A DNA stretch of 64,000 nt from an uncultured Pseudomonadota bacterium (GTDB lineage Bacteria > Pseudomonadota > Gammaproteobacteria > Steroidobacterales > Steroidobacteraceae): NCBI GenBank assembly GCA_903838705.1, contig CAILZL010000040.1, forward strand, positions 62,001 to 126,000, given 5' to 3'. Of this stretch, positions 36,513 through 45,888 are shown in pieces. The position numbers and the translations under genes were made by a program. Below the pieces are notes generated by a model. That model did no database searches and was not told the DNA's origin. It saw nothing but the letters and a program-made list of their open reading frames with translations. Every line of letters begins with the position of its first letter. The stretch's first letter is position 1.

Positions 36513-38147
36513 ATGAAGTTCCGCGTTTTCACCCGTCTGTTACAGATTCACCGTGTGCTGGTCAGGCATGGTGTCGATGAATTCGTTCAGGGCACCCGCT
36601 TTGCAGGTCCCTTGCGACTTGCCTATCTTGCCTCTCCCGCTGCCTGGTTTCATATCAGACATCCCGGTACACGCGGTGAACGCCTGCGACTGGCGCTTCA
36701 GGAACTCGGCCCGATTTTCATGAAGTTCGGTCAGGCGCTATCCACCCGACGCGACCTGTTGCCCGCTGATATCGCAGACGAACTCGCCAGATTGCAGGAT
36801 CGCGTACCTGCATTTCCCGCAAATCAGGCACGCGAACTGATAGAACAGGCGCTGGGAAAATCTGTAACAGAAGTATTCGCCCAGTTCGATACCGAACCCC
36901 TCGCGGCCGCAACCATCGCACAGGTTCATTCCGCACAACTCAAGGACGGTAGCGATGTGGTGGTAAAAGTAGTGCGCCCCGGTATTCGCGCCCTGATCGA
37001 GCGTGATATCGAAGTGCTGTATGCGCTGGCCGAGCTGGCTATTCAGTACTGGAGCATTGGCCACAAGCTCAAGCCGGTTGAAATTGTCCGCGAATATCAG
37101 AAAACCATTCTGGATGAACTGGATCTGATGCGGGAAGCAGCCAATGCATCACAGCTGCGGCACAATTTTCAGGGCTCCAGACTGCTGTATGCACCGAAGG
37201 TTTACTTCGAGTTGTGCCGCAGCAATGTGATGGTGATGGAGCGCGTGCATGGCGTGCAGATCAGTGACATGGATGAACTGCGCAAGCGGGGCACTAATAT
37301 CCAGCGACTGGCCGAAAGTGGCGTCGAGATTTTCTTTACGCAGGTATTCCGCCACAACTTTTTTCACGCCGACATGCATCCCGGCAATATCTTTGTGCTG
37401 ACCGATGATCCGGAAAATCCCGTGTATGCCGCTATCGACTTCGGCATCGTGGGAACACTTGATCCACGCGACCAGCATTATCTCGCCGAGAATTTCCTGG
37501 CATTTTTCAATCACGACTTCCGTCGTGTCGCACAATTGCACATTGATTCCGGCTGGCTGCCTGCGGGCACGCGCGTCGATGAGGTGGAATCAGCGGTGCG
37601 CACCGTATGTGAGCCCATCTTCAACAAGCCGCTGAAGGAAATTTCTTTCGGTCAGGTGCTGATGCGTCTGTTTGAAGCCGCGCAGCGCTTCGACATGGAA
37701 GTGCAGCCGCAATTGATTCTGCTGCAAAAAACCCTGTTGCAGATAGAGGGGCTGGGCAGACAACTGTATCCCGATCTGGATCTGTGGAAAACAGCCCGGC
37801 CCATCATGCAGGAATGGATGCATGCCCGCATGAGTCCGCTCAACGTATTGCGTGAATGGAAACAGCAACTGCCCGATATCGGCGAAGCCATTCGTACCGT
37901 GCCTACTCTGATTCAACAGGCCTTGATGCAGTCTGCTGAAGGTCGCTATCGATTACCTGTCAGATCCGAAGGCGTCGCAGAGTTGCGCAAAGAACTTAAG
38001 GCCAGCGCCAGACGTCGCGATCAGACCATACTCGCTTCAGCGTTGTTGTTCAGCGGCATCGTCTGGTTTGCACTGGTGCGTGACCCGGCATGGCCGGGTC
38101 TGCTCTGCCTGCTGAGCGGCGCGGTGACGTTGCTAAGGCGCAGCTGA
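36513..38147 (+). CDS. ubiB: Ubiquinone biosynthesis regulatory protein kinase-like UbiB
   Basis: LQELGPIFMKFGQALSTRRDLLPADIADELARLQDRVP; QVFRHNFFHADMHPGNIFV; AIDFGIVGTLD. Confidence 0.98.
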   Translation: MKFRVFTRLLQIHRVLVRHGVDEFVQGTRFAGPLRLAYLASPAAWFHIRHPGTRGERLRLALQELGPIFMKFGQALSTRRDLLPADIADELARLQDRVPAFPANQARELIEQALGKSVTEVFAQFDTEPLAAATIAQVHSAQLKDGSDVVVKVVRPGIRALIERDIEVLYALAELAIQYWSIGHKLKPVEIVREYQKTILDELDLMREAANASQLRHNFQGSRLLYAPKVYFELCRSNVMVMERVHGVQISDMDELRKRGTNIQRLAESGVEIFFTQVFRHNFFHADMHPGNIFVLTDDPENPVYAAIDFGIVGTLDPRDQHYLAENFLAFFNHDFRRVAQLHIDSGWLPAGTRVDEVESAVRTVCEPIFNKPLKEISFGQVLMRLFEAAQRFDMEVQPQLILLQKTLLQIEGLGRQLYPDLDLWKTARPIMQEWMHARMSPLNVLREWKQQLPDIGEAIRTVPTLIQQALMQSAEGRYRLPVRSEGVAELRKELKASARRRDQTILASALLFSGIVWFALVRDPAWPGLLCLLSGAVTLLRRS

Positions 38148-41100
38148 GCCCTTGCTCAACCTGCGATAGTACTCAGCGACCGCTTCTTCATAATCAGCCG
38201 GCACCGGCTCGGCTACTGCACTGCGAACGGTCTGTTTGGTCTTGCCGGCTCGTTCGCTGGCCTGTGCCAGTTTGAGTTCCAGCTGCTCGACCAGCGCCAG
38301 CGCCGTCGATTCCGCACTGGCACGATTGGCCGCATCACCACTGGTAGCGCCAAGCCGCATGGATTCAAGCTGACGGGTCAGATCCTGTAGCTGCTGCGCT
38401 TCCTGCTGGCCAATGCGGCCACGCTGATTGAGTTCAGTGATTGCGGCTCGTGCGCTGTTCAGTGTGTTATTCAGATTGCTGTTCAGGTTACGAGGTGTAC
38501 CGCCCGCATTAGCGAATTGACCGGATGGCCCCACCTCGTTGCCGGATACACCGCCCACCTGACCTTGCGCTCCTCCCTGTCCAGCCTGCATGCCCTGGCC
38601 ACCAGATTGACCTTGCTGACCCTGACCTTGGCCCTGTGCACCCTGCATCCCCTGACCACCTGCCTGACTATTTGCCTGCGTCTGCTGACTCTGACCGGCC
38701 TGCATACCTTGACCACTGGATTGGGCATTCGCCTGATTCTGCTGGCTCTGTTGTGTAGCCTGGCCCTGCGACTGACCAGAACGTTGTGAACTGTTTTGTG
38801 CATTTTCCTGTGCGCCATTACTTTGTGAACCGGGCTGATTACCGAACTGCGCATTGTTCTGTGCCGCACGTTGCTGACTGGTCAGCTGTTCAAGTTGCTG
38901 CCGCAACGCACGCACCTGCGCAACAGCTTCATTCGCCTTATCGTTGCTTGCACTGGTTCCTGCACCCTGCGCTGATGCATCACGCAATGAATCGCGCAAC
39001 TGTCTCAGTGTGTCAGTAACCATACTTTCACTCGCCACCACGTAAGGTGCTCCGCCCTGATCGATATACATGGCAGCCACCGACATGCGCTGTTCAATCT
39101 TGTTCTCATCAAGAGACTCGGCAGCTTCAGCAAGCTGCGCCGCAGTCTGCGGTGCCTGCTCTTTCAGATTGCGTTGCGCTGTAACCATATCCCGACGCAA
39201 TTCCTGCAAACGGGTCGCGATGTTGCGCTTTTCATTTGCCAGCTGCTTTTCCTCGCCAGTGGGCTCTGGCCGTATCGCATCAACATCAGACTGGCTCTGA
39301 CCGCGCATCTGTTTCACAGCGTCCTGCAGCTTGCGATCAAACTGCGCCTGCTCTTCATACAGGCGGCTCGACTGATCTGAAAGATTACTCAAGGAATTCT
39401 GCTGCGTCTGTTGCTGGTTACGCGCCACCGCTTCTCCGGCTCCGCTTAACTGCCGCTGCGCTTCAGCAGCTGCACGTTGTGCACGGGCACGCTCGCTGGC
39501 ATCACTGCCATTGCGCATGGCATTACTGGATTCATCCATGGCACGGATGGCGCTTTGCAGCCGTTGCTGTAATTCCTGAGTCTGGTTGTTAGCTGCCTGC
39601 GAGGTAGAGCGCTGCTGAGCGGATTGCTGTCCCTGCTGACCATTTTGCTGACTCTGTTGCCCCTGCTGCCCTTGTTGGGTTTGCTGACCCTGTTGTGACT
39701 GCTGAGCTTGCTGTTGCAGATTCTGAATCTGTTGTTGCAGCTGCTCCGCTTCACGCTTGAGTGACTCCTGCTGCCAGCGCTGTTCCTGTGTCAGCTGCTG
39801 CTGTTGCCGGGTATTGTTGGCCAGTTGCTGCTGACGTCGCGCCAGCTCTTTCAATTTCTGTTCCAGCTCATCCTGCGTCTGTGTCTGCTGCTCAGGCGAA
39901 GCATTGTTTCTGGCCTCGTACTGATTCTTGGTGATGTCCATTTCCAGTTCATACATCTGTGCCATATCGCGGCTGTCCTGCTGCTGACCACCCTGCCCGC
40001 CCTGACCCTGCGCCTGCTGTTGCACCTGGATTTCGTTGAACACGGCTTCTGCACGCAGGATGTATTGCAATGCCTGCTGTTCAGGCTGGATGGCATCATC
40101 CAGTTTCACCTTGTTCAGATTACTGGCCGCAGGCGTCATGGCAGCAATGGCCTGCTTGATATTATCGGCAAACTCCTTGCCCCGTGAATCAGAAGTATCG
40201 AGATTTCTTGCAGCCATGCGCTCCGCCAGCGAGGTTGCCTGTGCGGCCAGTTTGGTTTGCAGTTCACTGAGCAACTTCGAGTTATCTTCTATCTGCGCTC
40301 TGTCAGCGGTCTTCTCATCCTGTTCGCGGATCAGATTCCACGTTGACACAACAATCTCACGCTGCCGCTGTGATATTTCACCCTGCTGTTCACCCTGTTG
40401 TCCCTGCCCCTGACCTGCGGACCTCTGTGACTGCGTGAATCGCAGATCAAACGGCCGCACATCGATGAAGTACATGTCGGTACGTACGCTGCTGCTGTGA
40501 TCTCTGGCAACGGCGTAATAGCTGACCACATCACCGGGCTTGAGAGCCGCATCCTTTGCGCCCAGTGACTCCATTGCAAACAGATGGTCAGCGGACACTT
40601 TCTGCTTGCCGCGCTCCAGTTCCACTGTCTGCCAGCTGGCACCGTTGACCGCGTAGTGCATTTCCACCGCATCAAGGCCAACGTCATCACTGGCATCCAC
40701 ATGCGTTATTACTTCTTCAATACTGCTGGCACCATAATCACGCCCGGGTTTTGATACCTCGATTTCAGGCTTGGCGTCATCAAGCACCCGGATGAAGTAA
40801 TCATCACTCAGACGTACCTGTTCACCGGCAACACGCGCAGCAAGGTAGTAACGACCAGCTTTCTCAACGGGGAAACTGGTTGTGCCTTTTGTGCCCTCTG
40901 TACTCAGCGACTTTGCCTGCTCATCCAGCACCAGTTCGACTCCGGGCAAAGGTGCATCCGCGCTGATTTCAAGATCAATCTGCGTATCCTTCAACGCGCT
41001 GACATCACCACCCGGATCCTGCACTTCAGGCTTGCGACCAGTCCATCTGGGGAAGGTATAGGTCAGCTTGAGGTTAGTAATACTGGGCAGATCAATTACA

Positions 41101-41909
41101 TTGATGCTGTAGTCCTGACTGCGCACGCCTGCGGCGGCGATGTAGTACTTCAACGCATCGCGCACCGAGAAGAAAGTAAATGCAAAGCCTTCATCAGTGC
41201 GGGTCATGGCAACCTGCTGCCACTGACCATCACTCATCTGCACAAACACGCTGGCATCAACAGGAGCAAATCCCTGCATCTGTGCCATCACCGGCACATT
41301 GCCACCTCGCCGCACTACCTGATCACCCGGCTTGACCAGAATGCTTTGCGCGGGTTTGAGATTGGACACAGCCCACCCTGCCCACAGATAACGGGTGCCA
41401 TAGCTCCACAGTCCGGGACCCGCAACGGCCAGCCACAACAGTGTCATTACGGCAGCTGCCGCAATGATGAGCGGCAGTCCCAGTTCACGTGGTTTGATGG
41501 TTTGTTCCACCGGAAAGCGATCCGCCACTTGCAGCGTGTCTTCCGCCAGCAATTCAGTAAATGGATTGTTCTGGTCGCGCGCCTTGTTGAAAGCCTCGAT
41601 GCGGCCATCGAAGTCAGGAGTGCGTCGGCCGATGACTTGCGCTGTATTACGCCTGAGCTTGCGCAGCGGCCATACCAGCAGCCACAGTATCAGCACCATC
41701 ACGGCCAGCAGCATCAAGGCACGCACAGTGTTGATGATCCATGCACTGAACCCCTGACGCATTGCGAAGTACACACCAAGAACGGTAAGCACCAGCACCG
41801 CCCCGGTCAGTGCAGCCGCCGCGATCATGTAATGCAAGCGCCGGAAGCGTTTGCTCAATGCATTCAGATACTGTTCAAGTCGGAGTATCGGAGAGCCATG
41901 TGCATTCAT
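38133..41909 (-). CDS. DUF4175-family membrane protein with extensive Gln/Gly/Ser-rich tracts
   Basis: 1258 aa; N-terminal TMs, domain LTYTFPRWTGRKPEVQDPGGDVSALKDTQIDLEISADAPL; long Q-rich regions. Confidence 0.85.
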   Translation of the reverse strand: MNAHGSPILRLEQYLNALSKRFRRLHYMIAAAALTGAVLVLTVLGVYFAMRQGFSAWIINTVRALMLLAVMVLILWLLVWPLRKLRRNTAQVIGRRTPDFDGRIEAFNKARDQNNPFTELLAEDTLQVADRFPVEQTIKPRELGLPLIIAAAAVMTLLWLAVAGPGLWSYGTRYLWAGWAVSNLKPAQSILVKPGDQVVRRGGNVPVMAQMQGFAPVDASVFVQMSDGQWQQVAMTRTDEGFAFTFFSVRDALKYYIAAAGVRSQDYSINVIDLPSITNLKLTYTFPRWTGRKPEVQDPGGDVSALKDTQIDLEISADAPLPGVELVLDEQAKSLSTEGTKGTTSFPVEKAGRYYLAARVAGEQVRLSDDYFIRVLDDAKPEIEVSKPGRDYGASSIEEVITHVDASDDVGLDAVEMHYAVNGASWQTVELERGKQKVSADHLFAMESLGAKDAALKPGDVVSYYAVARDHSSSVRTDMYFIDVRPFDLRFTQSQRSAGQGQGQQGEQQGEISQRQREIVVSTWNLIREQDEKTADRAQIEDNSKLLSELQTKLAAQATSLAERMAARNLDTSDSRGKEFADNIKQAIAAMTPAASNLNKVKLDDAIQPEQQALQYILRAEAVFNEIQVQQQAQGQGGQGGQQQDSRDMAQMYELEMDITKNQYEARNNASPEQQTQTQDELEQKLKELARRQQQLANNTRQQQQLTQEQRWQQESLKREAEQLQQQIQNLQQQAQQSQQGQQTQQGQQGQQSQQNGQQGQQSAQQRSTSQAANNQTQELQQRLQSAIRAMDESSNAMRNGSDASERARAQRAAAEAQRQLSGAGEAVARNQQQTQQNSLSNLSDQSSRLYEEQAQFDRKLQDAVKQMRGQSQSDVDAIRPEPTGEEKQLANEKRNIATRLQELRRDMVTAQRNLKEQAPQTAAQLAEAAESLDENKIEQRMSVAAMYIDQGGAPYVVASESMVTDTLRQLRDSLRDASAQGAGTSASNDKANEAVAQVRALRQQLEQLTSQQRAAQNNAQFGNQPGSQSNGAQENAQNSSQRSGQSQGQATQQSQQNQANAQSSGQGMQAGQSQQTQANSQAGGQGMQGAQGQGQGQQGQSGGQGMQAGQGGAQGQVGGVSGNEVGPSGQFANAGGTPRNLNSNLNNTLNSARAAITELNQRGRIGQQEAQQLQDLTRQLESMRLGATSGDAANRASAESTALALVEQLELKLAQASERAGKTKQTVRSAVAEPVPADYEEAVAEYYRRLSKGSAAP

Positions 41910-43918
41910 GTCGGCGTCTCAACTCTACGGAAGACATAGGTGTTGCCCAACAGAGATTCCGCCAGTGCGGCTAGTGCCAGAAGAATCAACAACAGATGCC
42001 AGAGCTCAAAACCACTGGGCTTGCCAGTAGTTGACGAGGCTGTAGTGCTGGCCAGATCCTGACGTTGTGCTGCCAGCACACTCTGCCAGTTATCAAGCTC
42101 CTCCTTGCTCATGGGCATCAGATTGGATTCATCTGGAACAGAATTGACAGCCACCAGTGAACTGCCCGTGGCAGTCACCACTTCATAGAACCCCTGTGAA
42201 TCCAGCTTCACGCTGCGCGCACGTTGTGAATCTGACAGGGACAGCAGGTTCCTGCCCAGCGGATCAATCACCTGCCCCGCAGCCGCAGCTTTATCCAGTG
42301 GCAGTGTGCCGCCAACGCGCTGTTCGCGTTTCAGTACAGTTTCACCGGCCAGATAACGGGCTGCTTCGGTCATGAAGCTGACAAACACCGGCTGCACCGG
42401 CAGGTCATTCCAGGTGTTGTCGAGTCCCGAGGTAAACAGCAACACCCGACCCTGACCACGGCGCTGCTCAAGCAGCAGGGGCGAACCATTATCAAGCTGT
42501 ACCAGAATGTGTGAATCCTGATCCGGCGTCACTGGAAGATAGCGAGTGACATTCAGGGCGCGCAAGCCAGCAGCACGTGCCAATGCAGCATGATTGATAT
42601 CCACATTGCCCACACTCATGCGTTCGCCCTGCTGATCGGCACGCAGTGTCCCGACCTGCAATTTGACCAGCGGCAGTATCTTGTCGGTCAGCGAACGCTC
42701 GCCCACGGCAGCGAATACCGCGCCCCCTTTCTGTACATATTCATCCAGCACTTCTGCGAGCTTGTCATTGACCGCACCCAGATCATCTATGAGTACAAAG
42801 CGATAACGCTCCAGTGTGCGTGTATCAAACTGATCAAGTCTGGCTGGTTTCAATTCATAACGTGAACCGGCCGCAGTAAACGCCGCATCAAGATACTTGC
42901 CCGGCAAGGCTGCAGGATTCATCGACAGGAATGGCACCGGCTGTCCCGCACTGTTTTCCACAACCGTGTAATACACATCATCAGCAACCAGAGTGTCTGC
43001 TGCCTTGATGCGCGCTTCAACCCTGTTGCTGCCGGTATTGAGTGCCACCTTGCTGAACTCAAAGACAGCCTGACCCGATGCAGGAACCGGCCTGACAAGT
43101 TCGCCGCGCGGAGAACCATTCACTGACAACTGTACTGTGAGTGTACCTGCCTCGCTGTTATAGCCCTGCACTGTCACTGCAATGGTGTTACCTGTGTGGT
43201 CAACACTGCTCACAGCAAAATTCGGCGTGATACCGCTGGCAACATTGTGCAACTCGACTTCCGTTACACGACCATTGACACTGCGTGGCACCAGTTCACC
43301 GAACTGGACGGGAAGGCCGGTTTCCTGAAAGTCACTGATGAGATGCGCAACCGTTGCCTGCTTTTCATCAGCGAGCAGAGCTTCAAGTCCGTTCATCATC
43401 GCGCCATATTGCAACTGGGCCGATCCGGCTTGCAGCTTCAACAGCATGCTGCGGATCCTGTTCTTGCCGTCACTGGTACCGTTCACCGGGCCTGCCATGA
43501 GCTGCAGTTCGTCGCCCGCAGAAATCAGCTCAAGCCGGTCAAAGGGCCCTGCATCTGCAATGATGGCTTCAGCCTGTCTGATCGCTGCCTGCCAGCGGTT
43601 GCCCTGCTGCATGGACATGGAACGATCGAGCAGCAGCACATGCAGCTTTGACTTTGCACTGTTCAATGCAACTGGAGGCTGAATCCACACCGGCTTGGCA
43701 AAGGCAAACGCAAGCAACCCGAGCAACAGGATTCGCAGTGCCAGCAACAGCCAGTAACGCAAACGCTTACGGACATGCACACGCCGTTCGGCCTGCAATA
43801 ACAACATGGCCGAACTGAATGACTGACGTTTCGGCGTTTCCGTCTGCAGTCGATGCAACCAGACCGGCAACGCAATGGCCGAAAGTCCTGCAAGAAATAA
43901 GGGTGCCAGCCAGCTCAT
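41906..43918 (-). CDS. BatA/vWA-domain membrane protein
   Basis: N-terminal FLAGLSAIALPVWLHRLQTETPKRQSFSSAMLLLQAERRVHVRKRLRYWLLLALR (BatA); LLLDRSMSMQQGNRW MIDAS; C-terminal TM. Confidence 0.88.
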   Translation of the reverse strand: MSWLAPLFLAGLSAIALPVWLHRLQTETPKRQSFSSAMLLLQAERRVHVRKRLRYWLLLALRILLLGLLAFAFAKPVWIQPPVALNSAKSKLHVLLLDRSMSMQQGNRWQAAIRQAEAIIADAGPFDRLELISAGDELQLMAGPVNGTSDGKNRIRSMLLKLQAGSAQLQYGAMMNGLEALLADEKQATVAHLISDFQETGLPVQFGELVPRSVNGRVTEVELHNVASGITPNFAVSSVDHTGNTIAVTVQGYNSEAGTLTVQLSVNGSPRGELVRPVPASGQAVFEFSKVALNTGSNRVEARIKAADTLVADDVYYTVVENSAGQPVPFLSMNPAALPGKYLDAAFTAAGSRYELKPARLDQFDTRTLERYRFVLIDDLGAVNDKLAEVLDEYVQKGGAVFAAVGERSLTDKILPLVKLQVGTLRADQQGERMSVGNVDINHAALARAAGLRALNVTRYLPVTPDQDSHILVQLDNGSPLLLEQRRGQGRVLLFTSGLDNTWNDLPVQPVFVSFMTEAARYLAGETVLKREQRVGGTLPLDKAAAAGQVIDPLGRNLLSLSDSQRARSVKLDSQGFYEVVTATGSSLVAVNSVPDESNLMPMSKEELDNWQSVLAAQRQDLASTTASSTTGKPSGFELWHLLLILLALAALAESLLGNTYVFRRVETPT

Positions 43919-44826
43919 CGTCGTTTCTGCCTGAACAGGAAGTAGTTACGCAAGGGCACTTCCAGCGACTCGCTGGTATTGAGCAGCACATAATCAGCGC
44001 CCGCTCTGGTTGCAGCTTCCCGCATGCTTTGAATATGCGCCTGCATGCGCAGCGGATACTGTTCACTCATTTCCTGCGGTGACACTTCCACGGTCTGACC
44101 GGTCTCCATGTCTTCCAGCAAGGTGGACTCACTGAATCGCGGATCAAGTTCCTGTGGATCGAGCAGATGAAACAGGATCACATCCTGCCCCTGAAATGCC
44201 AGCGGGCGCACGGCATCCAGCATGGTTTGAGGATCGCAATAAAAATCGGATATCACTGCTACCATGCCGCGCCGTCTGATCTGATCGCGGAAGCGTGAAA
44301 AGGGAGCAGAAAGGTTTGTGTGCCGCTCTGCCGTAGCATGATCAATCATGTGCAATATGGCCTGCAACTGACCGCTGCGACTGGATGGCGGTCTGAATTC
44401 GCGTACGTCATCGCTGAATATCAGAGTGCCCACCGCATCATGCTGATGCGCAGCCAGATAGGCCAGACTCGCCGCCAGAATCTGGCCATAGCGAAACTTG
44501 CTGAGCTTGCCTTCACCCGCAAATGCCATCGATGCGCTGGCATCCAGCAATATCATCAGGTGACTGTTGGTTTCACCCAGAAAACGCTTGATATAAGTGC
44601 GGTCAGTGCGACTGTAAACATTCCAGTCGATAAAACGCGGATCATCACCTTCGGTATACGGTCGATACTCGGCAAACTCCTGACTGAATCCGAAGAAGGG
44701 CGAGCGATGCAAACCCACCAGAAAACCATTCACTGCCGCACGAGCAATCAGCTCCAGATTGGACAGGCTCGCCAGCACTTCAGGCTGGAGCAGCTTGTCA
44801 GAACGTGATTGTGGTACGGCAGCCAT
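43915..44826 (-). CDS. DUF58 domain-containing protein
   Basis: GSPFFGFSQEFAEYRPYTEGDDPRFIDWNVYSRTDRTYIKRFLGETN; LLDASASM. Confidence 0.93.
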   Translation of the reverse strand: MAAVPQSRSDKLLQPEVLASLSNLELIARAAVNGFLVGLHRSPFFGFSQEFAEYRPYTEGDDPRFIDWNVYSRTDRTYIKRFLGETNSHLMILLDASASMAFAGEGKLSKFRYGQILAASLAYLAAHQHDAVGTLIFSDDVREFRPPSSRSGQLQAILHMIDHATAERHTNLSAPFSRFRDQIRRRGMVAVISDFYCDPQTMLDAVRPLAFQGQDVILFHLLDPQELDPRFSESTLLEDMETGQTVEVSPQEMSEQYPLRMQAHIQSMREAATRAGADYVLLNTSESLEVPLRNYFLFRQKRR

Positions 44827-44829
44827 GGA

Positions 44830-45852
44830 TTATTCCGGCAACTGTGCAATCAGCTGTTCAAGCACATTGTCCACACTCACGACATCTGATTCAGCGTGAT
44901 AGTTGGCCAGCATGCGGTGACGCAGTACTGCGGGTGCAATGGTTTTCACGTCCTCATGTGAAACATGGTAACGGCCCTGCAGCAACGCGCGAGCCTTTGC
45001 CGCAAGGGTTATCGACATCGTGGCGCGCACACTGGCGCCGAACTTGATGTACTTGCGTACCTTGTCGGTAGCCAGTGGATCACCTGGCCGGGTCGCACGC
45101 ACCAGATTCACTGCATATCTGTTGACGTTTTCGGCTACGGGCACCTGACGTGTCAGCCACTGGAACTTCAGTATCTCTTCTGCATTGGTGCACGCTGTTG
45201 CCACAGGCGCCTCAACACTGTTGGTAAAGCGTTCGACTACAGCGAATTCATCATCGGCGCTAAGGTAATCAAGAATCACATTGAACAGGAAACGATCCAG
45301 CTGTGCTTCCGGCAACGGATAGGTACCTTCCAGCTCGATCGGATTTTGTGTGGCCAACACGAGAAATGGTTTTTCCAGCTGATGACGCTGACCACGAACC
45401 GTAATGCTGCGTTCCTGCATGGCTTCCAGCAGGGCGGCCTGAGTCTTGGGTGGTGTGCGATTGATTTCATCTGCCAGCACCACGTTGGCAAACAGCGGTC
45501 CGGGAATGAATGTCCAGACCCGCTTGCCGGTCACCTGATCAGCATCAATCATGTCAGTGCCGGTGATGTCGGTGGGCATCAGGTCAGGGGTAAACTGTAC
45601 TCGCTTGAAACTCAGGCCCAGCGCATCAGCCAGCGTACGCACCAGCAATGTCTTGGCAGTACCGGGCATACCGGTGATCAGACAGTGGCCACCGACCAGC
45701 AGCGTGATCAGCAAGTGATCTACCACCTCATCCTGTCCGATAATGACTTTACGCACTTCAGTGCGAAGTCGCGTTGTGGCCTGTCGGAAGCTGTCCATCA
45801 GGGCGCGAATGCTCTGATCGTCTGAAGCGTGTTCGTTAACGGCATTACTCAT
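44830..45852 (-). CDS. MoxR-family AAA ATPase
   Basis: VIIGQDEVVDHLLITLLVGGHCLITGMPGTAKTLLVRTLADAL; FKRVQFTPDLMPTDITG; VLADEINRTPPKTQAALLEAMQE. Confidence 0.96.
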   Translation of the reverse strand: MSNAVNEHASDDQSIRALMDSFRQATTRLRTEVRKVIIGQDEVVDHLLITLLVGGHCLITGMPGTAKTLLVRTLADALGLSFKRVQFTPDLMPTDITGTDMIDADQVTGKRVWTFIPGPLFANVVLADEINRTPPKTQAALLEAMQERSITVRGQRHQLEKPFLVLATQNPIELEGTYPLPEAQLDRFLFNVILDYLSADDEFAVVERFTNSVEAPVATACTNAEEILKFQWLTRQVPVAENVNRYAVNLVRATRPGDPLATDKVRKYIKFGASVRATMSITLAAKARALLQGRYHVSHEDVKTIAPAVLRHRMLANYHAESDVVSVDNVLEQLIAQLPE

Positions 45853-45888
45853 GTTTGTTTCATTCCCGTGTGCTAAACCATCAGATCT

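Noticed and set aside
38517-39592. Plus-strand ORFs with Leu/Thr-rich, TM-looking sequence (e.g. 38517-38789, 39236-39592)
   Set aside because: Antisense shadows of CAG/CTG-rich Gln codons in the DUF4175 gene.
44965-45825. Long 286-aa plus-strand ORF
   Set aside because: Fully antisense to the well-supported MoxR ATPase gene.
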